Part shown: piece after piece, positions 31,508 through 39,977 of the stretch
Position numbering within the stretch: the stretch's first letter is position 1
How the letters are laid out: each line of letters begins with the position of its first letter
Source: Halosegnis marinus
GTDB taxonomy: Archaea > Halobacteriota > Halobacteria > Halobacteriales > Haloarculaceae
Reading direction: 5' to 3'
DNA length: 64,000 nucleotides
NCBI RefSeq assembly: GCF_029338355.1
Contig: NZ_CP119802.1
Span: 186,001-250,000 of the forward strand
Notes under the pieces: generated by a model
Databases searched by the model: none
The model's input: the letters and a program-made list of their open reading frames with translations, nothing else
What the model was told of the DNA's origin: nothing
Position numbers and translations under genes: made by a program

Positions 31508-32560
31508 CTACAGCGGGACGACCCTGAGTCCCCACTGGAGCAACACGGGCACGAGGGTGGCGGCGGCGAGTTCGCCCGCGGTGGTCACGTCGGCCGGGTA
31601 CTCGCGGGCCGTGCGCACCTGCTGGAGTTCGATGTACTTCTGCTGGAGCGTCGGGATGTCCTCGCGGTTCGGCGTGAGGTACGGGACGCCCTTCCGTTCG
31701 CCGTCGGGGTCGAGTTCGCGTATCTCCGCGTCGATGGCGCGTATCAGCCGGGCCTTCTCGCGGGCCATGTGGCGGTGCAGGAGGAACGTCGGGGCGAGAT
31801 ACAGGAGCAGGCCCGCGAGCCACAGCGCCGCGAAGACGACGGTGTCCGCGCCCGACACGTCGCTCGCCGTCCCGACGATGTTCGGCGCGACGAGGAACGC
31901 GGACCACGCCGTGAGGCCGACGTAGTACACCGCGGTGGCGGCGAGCAGGAGCCGCCCCGTGCCGTAGAGCCCGGCGAACCCCGTCACGTCGGAGAAGTCG
32001 AGCGTCAGCCGGGTGTTGTAGAGCCGCCACGGGAGGACCACGAGGCTCGCGACCACCAGCGCGACCACGTCCGCGACGGCGAGGTAGTAGAGCGGCGAGA
32101 CGGTGAGGTACTTCGCGGCGACGACGAGCGTGCCGTGGGCGGCGACGAAGTCGGCCACCTCGGCGGGCGAGAGCGCCAGCTGGACGTACCAGACGAGCGT
32201 GATGCCGAGCCACACGGCGAGCCGCGAGCGGCCGGCGGGCACCGACCGGAGGTCCGCGGCCGACAGTTCGTCGCCCGGGAGCCCGCGTATCGCCCCGTCG
32301 TACCGACGCCGCAGGAACCGGGCGAGCAGGACGGCGACGACGAGGGCGACCGGCAGGACGAGCTGGAAGGGGCTCTCGAACCGCTCGCGCCCGACGAGGA
32401 CGTAGCTTATCGCCGACAGCAGGCCGCTGTCGTACACCCACACCGCGACGACGAACAGGTAGGGCGCGAGCCTCGGGCGACCGAGCGCCGCGGCCAGCCG
32501 GTCGAAGCCGAACAGCGACCCGGCCCGCTCGACGAGCAGGCGGTGTTCCCCCGACGCCAT
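31508..32560 (-). CDS. Multi-spanning membrane protein, function unknown
   Basis: A 350-residue membrane protein with about seven hydrophobic segments, among them YLFVVAVWVYDSGLLSAISYVLVG (about 34-57) and LVLPVALVVAVLLARFL. A cytosolic helical stretch near the C-terminus (HRHMAREKARLIRAIDAEIRELDPDGERKGVPYLTPNREDIPTLQQKYIELQQV, about 262-315) is followed by a last helix. I do not recognise a family or catalytic residues. The gene is alone, facing away from aspartate-semialdehyde dehydrogenase's 3' end. Confidence 0.7.
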   Translation of the reverse strand: MASGEHRLLVERAGSLFGFDRLAAALGRPRLAPYLFVVAVWVYDSGLLSAISYVLVGRERFESPFQLVLPVALVVAVLLARFLRRRYDGAIRGLPGDELSAADLRSVPAGRSRLAVWLGITLVWYVQLALSPAEVADFVAAHGTLVVAAKYLTVSPLYYLAVADVVALVVASLVVLPWRLYNTRLTLDFSDVTGFAGLYGTGRLLLAATAVYYVGLTAWSAFLVAPNIVGTASDVSGADTVVFAALWLAGLLLYLAPTFLLHRHMAREKARLIRAIDAEIRELDPDGERKGVPYLTPNREDIPTLQQKYIELQQVRTAREYPADVTTAGELAAATLVPVLLQWGLRVVPL

Positions 32561-32605
32561 GCTGTCGCCGACTGTGTGCCCGGGGGAGAAATCCGTTTCC
32601 CCGGT

Positions 32606-33637
32606 CTACACCCAGCCCTCCTCGACGAGGAGCTCCCCGTTGAGGACGGAGGCGCCGGCCGCGCCGCGGATGGTGTTGTGCGCGAGGCAGTTGTACTGGA
32701 TACCGTCGCTCGTGGCGCGGAAGCCGCCCGCCGAGACGGCCATCCCGTTGCCGAGGTTGCGGTCCAGCCGCGGCTGCGGGCGGTCCGGCTCCTCGAACAC
32801 GTGGATGAACTCCTCGGGCGAGGACGGGAGCGGCGCCGACGGGTAGGCGGCCATCGCGGCCGCGGCCTCGTCGGGCGTCACCGTCTCGCGCGTCTCGGCC
32901 CATACGTTCTCCAGGTGGCCGTCGAGCGTCGGGATGCGGTTACACGAGGCGGCGACGTCCATCCCGTGGAGTTCGATCTCCGCGCCGTCGAACGAGCCGA
33001 GCAGTTTCCGCGACTCCGACTCCATCTTCCGCTCCTCGCCGCCGATGTGCGGCACGGCGTTGTCGATGATCTCCATCGAAGTGACGCCGGAGTAGCCCGC
33101 ACCCGAGACGGCCTGCAGGGTGGCGACGGTGACGGATTCGAGGCCGAACTCGTCGAGCGCGGCGAGCGTCGGCGTCATCGTGATGGTCGAGCAGTTGGGG
33201 TTCTTCAGCAGTGCGCCGTCCCAGCCGCGCTCGTCGCGCTGGACCTCCAGCACGTCGACGTGGTCGGGGTTCACCTCCGGGATGACGAGCGGCACGTCCG
33301 GGTCCATCCGCGCGTTCGAGGAGTTCGAGGAGACGACGTAGCCGGCCTCGGCGAGCGTCGGCTCGACCTCCGCGCCGACGGAGGAGGGGAGTGAGGAGAA
33401 CAGCAGGGGAACGTCGTCCGGTATCGCCGCGGGGGCCGTCTCGACGACCTCGATGTCGGCCACGTTCGCGGGGATGGGGGAGTCGGCGCGCCACTTGGCG
33501 GCCTGCCTGTACGGTTTGCCGGCCGAGTCGGGGGAGGCCGTGAGCGCCGCTATCTCGAAGTCGGGGTGGGGGTCGAGCAGCTGGATGAGCCGCTGTCCGA
33601 CGGCGCCCGTCGCGCCGAGGATGCCGATGCGTACCAT
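32606..33637 (-). CDS. asd: Aspartate-semialdehyde dehydrogenase
   Basis: A 343-residue NADP enzyme that reduces aspartyl phosphate to aspartate semialdehyde, feeding threonine, methionine, isoleucine and lysine synthesis. The nucleotide-binding start is RIGILGATGAVGQRLIQLLDPHPDF. The catalytic Cys lies in LKNPNCSTITMTPTLAALDEFG (about 148-169), and the substrate-binding GGEERKMESESRKLLG is about 205-220. This is the archaeal/fungal-type ASD. The ATG at 33635-33637 begins the Rossmann fold directly; upstream codons are not conserved-looking. The gene appears monocistronic. Confidence 0.95.
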   Translation of the reverse strand: MVRIGILGATGAVGQRLIQLLDPHPDFEIAALTASPDSAGKPYRQAAKWRADSPIPANVADIEVVETAPAAIPDDVPLLFSSLPSSVGAEVEPTLAEAGYVVSSNSSNARMDPDVPLVIPEVNPDHVDVLEVQRDERGWDGALLKNPNCSTITMTPTLAALDEFGLESVTVATLQAVSGAGYSGVTSMEIIDNAVPHIGGEERKMESESRKLLGSFDGAEIELHGMDVAASCNRIPTLDGHLENVWAETRETVTPDEAAAAMAAYPSAPLPSSPEEFIHVFEEPDRPQPRLDRNLGNGMAVSAGGFRATSDGIQYNCLAHNTIRGAAGASVLNGELLVEEGWV

Positions 33638-33737
33638 TGCCCGGAGTCCGGCGGCCCGACGCAAAACGGTGTCGTCGGGGGAAGGCGTTGCCTTCGGGAG
33701 CGGGCCCGTTCGGCGGCCCTCGCGTCGCCCGGGCCGC

Positions 33738-35231
33738 CTAGTCGTCCCCTGTCGCCGCGTCCACGTCGTCCGTGTCGGCGCCGCGCTCGGGCGTCGGGCC
33801 GCCGCCGCGCACGTCGGCGTCGCGCCACGTGCCCTGTTTGAACCACACGAACGCGAGCGCCGCGCCGACGACGTTCGAGACGACGAAGCCCCACCAGATG
33901 CCGACGGGGCCCATCGCGGCGAGGAGGTTCGGGAGCGTGAACGAGACGCCGGCGACGGTGTACGTCCCGCCGACGCCCTGCGAGAGCGCCCACGCGACCG
34001 GGAGGCGGACGAAGCCGAGGAAGGTGATGGCGACGGCGGCGGCCACCATCGTCTTGCCCGCGCCGCGGAACGCGCCCGTGTACGAGCGCATGATGCCGAT
34101 GAAGCCGAACGTGAGCGAGACGTAGCGGAGGAACTCCGCGCCCGGCCCGATGACGGCGGTGTCGTCCGTGAACACCGCGACGATGGGCTCGGGGAACAGG
34201 AAGATGACGACGCCCGCCAGCCCGAGGACGACGAACATCACGCGGGCGGCGAAGTCGGCGGCCGCCTCCGCGCGGTCGGGCTGGTCGGCCCCGATGTTCT
34301 GGCCGGCCATCGTCTCCACGCCGCGCGCGACGGCGATGGCGGGGAGGAAGATGACGGAGAAGACGCGGATACCGATGCCGTAGCCGGCGACGACGCTCGT
34401 GGAGAACGTGCCGACGACGATGAGCAACAGGTTGACCGAGAGCGAGCGCCCGGTCCCCTCGATGGAGGCCGGGACGCCGATGCTGAGCATCCGGCGGGCG
34501 TAGTCCGCGTCGGGCACCATGTCCGAGAGGCGGATGCGGACGCCGCGCGTGCCGGAGAACATGATGCCGAGGCCGACGGCCGTCGCCAGCCCGCGCGAGA
34601 AGACGGTGGCGTAGGCCGCGCCCTCGATGCCGAGTCGCGGGAACTGGAGCGGGCCGAGCGCCCAGCCGTTGATGAGGAACGGGTCGAGCGCGACGTTCAG
34701 AACCACGGTCCCGAGCATCACGAGCATCGGGGTTATCGTGTCGCCGTAGCCGCGCATCAGGGAGATGAAGATGAAGAACCCGAACATGAACGGCAGCCCC
34801 AGCGTGATGACGCGCATGTACTCGGTGGCGGCCTGCAACACCTCCGGGGACGCACCGAAGATGAGCAGGAGGTCGTCCACGACGAAGTAGCCGACGAGGC
34901 CGAGTATCCCCGAGGCGACGACGGCGAAGACGACGGTCTGGGAGGCGGCGTACTCCGCCTGTCGCTCGTCGCCCGCGCCGGTGTTCTGCGCGACGAGGAC
35001 GCTGCCCGCGACGGAGACGCCCATCCCGAGCGAGATGAGCAGGAACACCATCGGGAACGCGAAGGAGATGGCCGCGAGCGCGTTCGTGGAGTACTGCCCG
35101 AGCCAGAAGGTGTCGGCGAGGTTGTAGGCGGTCTGGAGGAGGTTCGTGATGACGATGGGGAGCGCGAGGTAGAACAGCGGCTTCCCGATACCCCCCTCCG
35201 TGAGTTCGAGTTGGTCCTGCCCCTTGAACAT
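33738..35231 (-). CDS. MATE-family multidrug efflux transporter
   Basis: A 497-residue cation-coupled exporter of the NorM/DinF type with about twelve hydrophobic segments in two related halves. It opens LTEGGIGKPLFYLALPIVITNLLQTAYNLADTFWLGQYS and has GMGVSVAGSVLVAQNTGAGD in helix 2-3, typical MATE features. The second half repeats the pattern (GVPASIEGTGRSLSVNLLLIVVGTFS). The C-terminal 30 residues are acidic and cytosolic. It overlaps the upstream TetR gene by 1 nt (TGATG), so regulator and exporter are co-expressed and probably share the palindromic operator at 35834. Confidence 0.92.
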   Translation of the reverse strand: MFKGQDQLELTEGGIGKPLFYLALPIVITNLLQTAYNLADTFWLGQYSTNALAAISFAFPMVFLLISLGMGVSVAGSVLVAQNTGAGDERQAEYAASQTVVFAVVASGILGLVGYFVVDDLLLIFGASPEVLQAATEYMRVITLGLPFMFGFFIFISLMRGYGDTITPMLVMLGTVVLNVALDPFLINGWALGPLQFPRLGIEGAAYATVFSRGLATAVGLGIMFSGTRGVRIRLSDMVPDADYARRMLSIGVPASIEGTGRSLSVNLLLIVVGTFSTSVVAGYGIGIRVFSVIFLPAIAVARGVETMAGQNIGADQPDRAEAAADFAARVMFVVLGLAGVVIFLFPEPIVAVFTDDTAVIGPGAEFLRYVSLTFGFIGIMRSYTGAFRGAGKTMVAAAVAITFLGFVRLPVAWALSQGVGGTYTVAGVSFTLPNLLAAMGPVGIWWGFVVSNVVGAALAFVWFKQGTWRDADVRGGGPTPERGADTDDVDAATGDD

Positions 35232-35821
35232 CAGACCGGCACCTCCGGCTCCGAGCGGCGGTCGAGCGTCCGGTCGAGGTACGCCTCGACCAGCCGGCGC
35301 GCCTCGGCGGGCGACTCGTCGAGCGCCACCTCGCGGACGTGGCTCCCGTTGATGGCCGTGACGACGAACCGGGCCACGTCGTCGGGGTCGACCTCGGCGT
35401 AGCGGCCCGCCTCGATGCCGTCACGGACGGCCGCGGCGACCGTCTCCCGCATCCGGGCGTCGAGGGCGACCAGCCGGTCGCGGAACGGCTCGGAGAAGGG
35501 TGCGCGCGCCTTGATCTCGAGCAGGGCGACGGCGAAGTCGCCGTCGTCGTCCGCCTCGGCCGGCCCGAAGACCGCCTCGACGAACGTGTCCAGCCGCTCG
35601 TCGGGGTCCGCGGCCTCGCAGGCCAGCCGCGACTCGAAGTCGTCCAGCAGGTAGTCGAGGAACGCCCGGAGGAGTTCCTCCTTCGTGTCGTAGTGGTAGT
35701 GCAGCGACGCCTTCGAGCGGTCCGTCTCGTCGGCGATGCGCTGCATCGTCAGGTCGGCGAAGCCGTGCGCACACAGCGCCCGGTAGGTCGCCGACATGAT
35801 GTCCTCGGTCGTCTCGCTCAT
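35231..35821 (-). CDS. TetR/AcrR-family transcriptional regulator
   Basis: A 196-residue repressor. The N-terminal HTH is IMSATYRALCAHGFADLTMQRIADETDRSKASLHYHYDTKEELLRAFLDYLL (about 8-60), with the characteristic HYHYDTKEELL end. The C-terminal ligand-binding domain (about 65-190) is helical and acidic. It is the first gene of a two-gene unit with the MATE exporter. A perfect 20-bp palindrome 13 nt upstream of its start codon is the likely autoregulatory operator. The ligand is unknown but is presumably a substrate of the pump. Confidence 0.93.
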   Translation of the reverse strand: MSETTEDIMSATYRALCAHGFADLTMQRIADETDRSKASLHYHYDTKEELLRAFLDYLLDDFESRLACEAADPDERLDTFVEAVFGPAEADDDGDFAVALLEIKARAPFSEPFRDRLVALDARMRETVAAAVRDGIEAGRYAEVDPDDVARFVVTAINGSHVREVALDESPAEARRLVEAYLDRTLDRRSEPEVPV

Positions 35822-35833
35822 TCCGTGTCGTAG

Positions 35834-35853
35834 TTGACTGACCGGTCAGTCAA
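35834..35853. promoter_or_regulatory. Perfect 20-bp palindromic operator for TetR/MATE
   Basis: TTGACTGACCGGTCAGTCAA is fully self-complementary, with no spacer. Its near edge is 13 nt from the start of the TetR gene, so it overlaps the region where the TATA element and transcription start must lie. TetR-family operators often contain a TGACCGGTCA-like core. This would give simple autorepression. Confidence 0.75.
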
Positions 35854-35906
35854 GTAGCTTCCGGGTTCGCGCTGCTCGGCGGAAAGCGAGAACGGAGAAG
35901 ACCGGA

Positions 35907-36095
35907 TTACGCGGCGGGGGCGCGCTGCTTGCGGGTGATGTACCCCGCGATGCGGTTGCGGACGCCCTTCGACTCGACGTTCGTGAGCTCGGCGACGACC
36001 TCCTTGTTGTGCTCGAAGTCGGTGCTGAACGCCTCCTCGTAGCGCTCCAGCAGCGCCGTGGCGAGCTTCTTGATGTAGGCCGGTTTGATAGCCAT
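35907..36095 (-). CDS. rps17e: 30S ribosomal protein S17e
   Basis: A 62-residue archaeal ribosomal protein: [34 protein letters not shown], then [18 protein letters not shown]. The KxYIKKxA start and the [10 protein letters not shown] end are diagnostic. The length is normal for the archaeal form, which lacks the eukaryotic extension. It is located just after the DUF447 gene (44-nt gap) on the same strand and could be the last gene of the cofD-containing run. Confidence 0.95.
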   Translation of the reverse strand: MAIKPAYIKKLATALLERYEEAFSTDFEHNKEVVAELTNVESKGVRNRIAGYITRKQRAPAA

Positions 36096-36139
36096 CTTGG
36101 CGGATAGGAGTCGTCGCCCGCCTAAAAAGCGTTCGACTC

Positions 36140-36751
36140 TCACCCGTCGCGACGCCACGAGACGAGCGCCTCGAACCGCTCGAACGCGGCCCGCTCGCGT
36201 GCGCCCCCGGCCGATTCGACCACCGACGCGAAGAAGCGGATGCGCTCGCGCAGGGCCCCGTCGTCGTACCCCGGCACGCCGAGTCGCGAGGCCGCGACGG
36301 TCGCCTCCACGACGGCCGCGTGTCCCCGCGAGACGACGGGGACGGACTCTGAGACCACGGCCGACTCGAGGGGCTGAAGCGTCCAGTCCGTCCACTCGGT
36401 GTCGCCCTCGGTTCCCGACGCGCGCTCGGTCGCCTCGACCTCGGCCCACGCCGCCGCCGAGTCGAGCACCGGGTCTGCCTCCTCCCGCGTCGAACACGCC
36501 GCCTCGACGAAGTCCACGGGGTCGCGCGTGAACTGCACGTACCCGCCGCCCCGTTCGGCGAAGTTGCGCCACGTCCGGGTCCGCCCCCACGTCCGGGCCG
36601 TCACCGGGTCGTCGGGGGCGCCATCGACCGAAACGCCGCCCTCGGGGGCGTGGAGGCCGAGCGCCGCGACGTTCCACCGCTCGTTCGGGCCGAGCGTCGT
36701 CACCACCGACTCCGCGACCCCGTCCCACGCGGCGGGCCACTCCCCGGTCAC
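36140..36751 (-). CDS. DUF447 domain-containing protein
   Basis: A 203-residue archaeal protein starting at [37 protein letters not shown]. The block [36 protein letters not shown] (about 50-85) is the strongest match to DUF447. The rest is helical ([23 protein letters not shown]). GTGA at the start overlaps the stop of the CitG-like gene, so the two are translationally coupled. The family is associated with archaeal cofactor metabolism by context, but its activity is unknown to me. Confidence 0.82.
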   Translation of the reverse strand: MTGEWPAAWDGVAESVVTTLGPNERWNVAALGLHAPEGGVSVDGAPDDPVTARTWGRTRTWRNFAERGGGYVQFTRDPVDFVEAACSTREEADPVLDSAAAWAEVEATERASGTEGDTEWTDWTLQPLESAVVSESVPVVSRGHAAVVEATVAASRLGVPGYDDGALRERIRFFASVVESAGGARERAAFERFEALVSWRRDG

Positions 36752-37578
36752 ACCGCCAACCCCCGTTCGAGCGCGACGTACAGCGCCGCGCAGGTGATGT
36801 CCGCCGTCGTCCCCGGATTGATACCCCGCTCGACGAACTCCCCCGCGAGCGTCTCGGGGTCCTCCTCGCCGTCGAGACAGGCCCGTGCCCGCTCGCGAGC
36901 CTCGCGGGCGGCCTCGGGACCCGACGTGGTCCGGACGAAGCCGTCCTCGCGCTCCGCGAGCAGGCGGAGAAAGGCCCGGGCCCCGCGGTCGGGCGCGGGG
37001 CCGTCGTCGTCGAGGATCCGCTCCGCCTCGCGGAACGTCCGCGGGAACCCCTCGCGCCACTCGCGGGCGTTGCCGTCGCCCTCGGAGCGGGCCATGACAT
37101 CGGCGAGGGTCAGCCCCCGCGCCTCCAGTTCGGGGACGGCGTCGGCGCCCCGGCGCACGTCGAGCGCGTTCGTTCCTTCGGGAGGGTCGGCGACGGCCAC
37201 GTCCACGTGCTCGAACGCGCGGTAGAAGCCCGCGGCGTCGGCCGTCGTCGTGGCGTCGCAGACCGCACGGACGCCCTCCTCCGAGAGGTCGCCCGCGGCC
37301 GCCGCGCGCACGAGCGGCACGAGCAGGAGCAGACAGCCGAACTGCGTGTTGCCGCCCCGCTGGTCGCTCATTCCGGCGACGGCCGCCTCGAACGCCTCGC
37401 CGACCGGCGCGCCCGATTCCGCGGCGCGAAGCCCCGCGGCCGACCCGACCGCGCCCGCGAGGAAGTGTTCGAACCTGAGGTCCTCGTGGTCGCGCGCGCG
37501 GTCCACGTTGCCCGGCTTGGGCGTGCCCGCGACTTCGAGCAGGAGCGCGAGTTCCGCGTTCTCCGCGTGGGTCCTCAC
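36748..37578 (-). CDS. Triphosphoribosyl-dephospho-CoA synthase-like (CitG/MdcB family) protein
   Basis: A 276-residue protein of the CitG family. Signatures are [36 protein letters not shown] (about 12-47), [24 protein letters not shown] (about 70-93) and [22 protein letters not shown] near the C-terminus. Bacterial CitG makes the citrate-lyase prosthetic group precursor from dephospho-CoA and ATP. Haloarchaea are not expected to use that lyase here, so the real reaction may differ. It starts at GTG 37578, overlapping the Dus-like gene by 4 nt, and ends inside the DUF447 start. The tight coupling with cofD suggests a cofactor pathway. Confidence 0.82.
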   Translation of the reverse strand: MRTHAENAELALLLEVAGTPKPGNVDRARDHEDLRFEHFLAGAVGSAAGLRAAESGAPVGEAFEAAVAGMSDQRGGNTQFGCLLLLVPLVRAAAAGDLSEEGVRAVCDATTTADAAGFYRAFEHVDVAVADPPEGTNALDVRRGADAVPELEARGLTLADVMARSEGDGNAREWREGFPRTFREAERILDDDGPAPDRGARAFLRLLAEREDGFVRTTSGPEAAREARERARACLDGEEDPETLAGEFVERGINPGTTADITCAALYVALERGLAV

Positions 37579-38315
37579 GCCTCGACACCCCCCTCCGCGC
37601 GCAGCGCCGCGGCTACCCGCGCTAGGACGCGGAGGTCGTCGGAGGGGCGGCCGACGCTCACCGCGTCCGCGCCGTAGTCGAGGTACTCGCTCACGGAGGC
37701 GCGGTCCCGGACGCCGTTGTTGGCGACGAGGAAGAGGTCGCAGGCGTCGCGCACGTCGGCGACGACGGCCTCCGAGTCCATCGCGTCGAGGTGGAGACAG
37801 TCCGCGCCCGCGTCCTCCAGTCGGCCGGCGAGCGCCGGGAGGTCCACGCCGGTGACCTCGGCGCGCACCTTCACACTCACGTCGGCGTGGTCGCTCGCCG
37901 CGCGGACGTACTCGCACAGGCGGTCGCCGTCGCGCAGGAGGGTCTCGCCCGCGCCGGCGTCGCACATCTCCGCTTGTCGGCAGTGGGCGTTCACCTCCAG
38001 TATCGCGCCGCGCTCGCTGGCGACGCGGGCGGCCCGGGCCAGGGGTTCGACGGCCGTCGTCCGGACGTTGACGCCCGCCCGGAGGTCGGCGTCGGCGAGC
38101 GCGTCGAGCTGGGCCGCGACGAACGCGACCGGGTCGTCGGGGAGGAACTCGGTGCGGTCGCGGGCGACGAGCGCGCGGGCCGCCTCGCGCGTCGGGCCGT
38201 CGAGCGAGACGCCGCCGAGGACGGCACAGCCCGCGTACTCGCTCCCGGCGCGTGCCCACGCCGCGTCGGCCTCGCCCGACAGCGACGCGAGCGCGAGGCG
38301 GGGCGCGAACATCAC
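37575..38315 (-). CDS. tRNA-dihydrouridine-synthase-like TIM-barrel protein
   Basis: A 246-residue protein. It opens [21 protein letters not shown] and has the barrel strands [25 protein letters not shown] (about 104-128), [34 protein letters not shown] (about 145-178) and [29 protein letters not shown] near the end. This is Dus/FMN-binding architecture, shorter than bacterial Dus. The cysteine in VNAHCRQ sits where Dus enzymes have their catalytic Cys region. Whether it modifies tRNA or acts in the neighbouring cofactor pathway is open. It overlaps cofD and the CitG-like gene by 4 nt each. Confidence 0.78.
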   Translation of the reverse strand: MMFAPRLALASLSGEADAAWARAGSEYAGCAVLGGVSLDGPTREAARALVARDRTEFLPDDPVAFVAAQLDALADADLRAGVNVRTTAVEPLARAARVASERGAILEVNAHCRQAEMCDAGAGETLLRDGDRLCEYVRAASDHADVSVKVRAEVTGVDLPALAGRLEDAGADCLHLDAMDSEAVVADVRDACDLFLVANNGVRDRASVSEYLDYGADAVSVGRPSDDLRVLARVAAALRAEGGVEA

Positions 38316-39304
38316 GCCACCTCCCCGAGCGCGCGCTCGACGGCGCGGGCGACCCGGGCGCTGTCCTCGGGCGTGTCGAGCGTCGTGTCCGTGCGCACGA
38401 CCGGCCGGTGGAGGTCCGTGGGGTCCTCGTCGTCCAGCACGAACGCGTCCGCGAAGCCGTAGGCGTCGGCGACCCCCCGAGTGGAGGGGTCGCGACCCGT
38501 CGCGGCCATCAGTTTTCCGGCCGGACCGGAGAACACCTCGTCCCCGACGAACGGGGAGACGGCGACGACGGGCGTGTCATCGAGCGCCCCCCGAAAGGCG
38601 TCCATCGCGAGCATCGGGCCGAGCGAGGTGACCGGGTTCGAGGGGCCGACGACCACCGGGTCCGCGAGCGCGTCGAGCACCTCGGGGGTGGGGTCGGCCG
38701 TATCCGCGCCGCGGAACTCCACGCGCTCGACCGCCGGCTCGCCGCCGTGTGCGACCCACCACGCCTGGAAGTGCTGGGGGCCGTCGGGCGTGTGGACGAT
38801 GGTGGCGACGGGGTCGTCGCTCATCGGGAGGACCGGGCGCTCGACGCCGAGCGCCTCGCGGAGGGTGACGGTCGCCTCCGTAAGGGTGTGCCCCTCGTCG
38901 ATGAGGCCCGTGCGCGTGAGGTGGACCGCGCGGTCGCGGTCCCCGATGAGCATGAACTCCGCAACGCCGGAGAAGCGCCGCCAGCGCGCGATATCGCGGC
39001 CCGCCGTCTGGGCGTCGTCGGGGAGGTACCGGGGGCCGTCGGCGAGCCCGGCACGCTCCGCGAACTCCCCGAGCGCGCCGTGGGTCGCCGTCGAGTCGTC
39101 GGCGATGCCCCACCACGTCCCGGTGTCGAGTTCGCCCGCGTCGGCGAACAGCTGGGTGTCGAGGTCCGGGCAGACGAGGTGGCCCGCTATCTCGACGTCG
39201 TCGCCCGTGTTCGCCACGACGGGCGTCTCGGCGGGCGGGAACGTCTCCGCGGCCCCGTGGAGGAGCTTCGGCGTCCCCGTTCCGCCCGCGAGGAAGGTGA
39301 CCAT
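38312..39304 (-). CDS. cofD: 2-phospho-L-lactate transferase
   Basis: A 330-residue enzyme that transfers the phospholactyl (or related) group to Fo, forming F420-0, the redox cofactor used by many haloarchaeal flavin-type enzymes. The start [17 protein letters not shown] is diagnostic. [25 protein letters not shown] (about 29-53), [14 protein letters not shown] and [16 protein letters not shown] (about 222-237) are also CofD blocks. It is the first gene of a four-gene overlapping run (cofD, Dus-like, CitG-like, DUF447), so all four are probably expressed together. Confidence 0.95.
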   Translation of the reverse strand: MVTFLAGGTGTPKLLHGAAETFPPAETPVVANTGDDVEIAGHLVCPDLDTQLFADAGELDTGTWWGIADDSTATHGALGEFAERAGLADGPRYLPDDAQTAGRDIARWRRFSGVAEFMLIGDRDRAVHLTRTGLIDEGHTLTEATVTLREALGVERPVLPMSDDPVATIVHTPDGPQHFQAWWVAHGGEPAVERVEFRGADTADPTPEVLDALADPVVVGPSNPVTSLGPMLAMDAFRGALDDTPVVAVSPFVGDEVFSGPAGKLMAATGRDPSTRGVADAYGFADAFVLDDEDPTDLHRPVVRTDTTLDTPEDSARVARAVERALGEVA

Positions 39305-39350
39305 ACTCGCTTCTACGCGCCCCCCGGTTTGTGGGTTTCGTCGCCGGCGC

Positions 39351-39977
39351 TCAGAACGGGAAGCCGACGAACAGGAACGCGACCGCGCCGAGGCCGGCAC
39401 AGACGGCGAAGCTGACGGCGAACGCGCCCGTGTCCCACTTCCGGACGGTCGCGCCGTCGAGCGGGCCGAAGGGAATCATGTTGAAGCCGGCGAGGAAGCC
39501 GTTGATGGTGACGCCGAGTTGGCCGACGGAGCCGGCGAGACCGCCGAACAGCAGCAGGGGCGCGAACGCGAACGCGAGCGCGACGTTGACGGCGGGGCCG
39601 GCCAGCGCGATGAGGCCGTGCTCGCGCGGCGTGAGGTAGCCGCGGTGGTGGACCGCGCCGGGGGCGGCGAAGATGAAGCCCGCCAGCCCGCCGAGGACGG
39701 CCAGCCCGAGCATCCCGTAGTCGGCGCGGAAGGCGGCGACCTGGCCGTAGTGGACCGCGACGACCTTGTGTGCGAGCTCGTGACAGAGGAAGCCGACCCC
39801 GACGGTGGCGACGGAGGCGCCGAACACCGTCGCGAGGAAGACGGGCGGGACGGTCGTCGGGTCGGGCAGCAGCGCGCGCCCGGAGAGCCGTATCATGAAG
39901 AAGGCGAACGCGAGCGACAGCAGGAGCCACGCGGCGGCGATGTCGCGCACCTCCTCGGGAGCGAAGGTGAGGTTCAC
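39351..39977 (-). CDS. Site-2-protease-like membrane metalloprotease (M50)
   Basis: A 208-residue intramembrane protease homologue with five to six hydrophobic segments. The zinc motif HELAH is at residues 66-70 ([11 protein letters not shown]). The second zinc ligand motif [10 protein letters not shown] is at 166-175, with Asp174. Both are complete, so activity is plausible. No PDZ or CBS domain is present. It starts at GTG 39977, overlapping the TraB gene stop by 4 nt, so the two proteins are co-translated. Substrates are unknown. Confidence 0.88.
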   Translation of the reverse strand: MNLTFAPEEVRDIAAAWLLLSLAFAFFMIRLSGRALLPDPTTVPPVFLATVFGASVATVGVGFLCHELAHKVVAVHYGQVAAFRADYGMLGLAVLGGLAGFIFAAPGAVHHRGYLTPREHGLIALAGPAVNVALAFAFAPLLLFGGLAGSVGQLGVTINGFLAGFNMIPFGPLDGATVRKWDTGAFAVSFAVCAGLGAVAFLFVGFPF

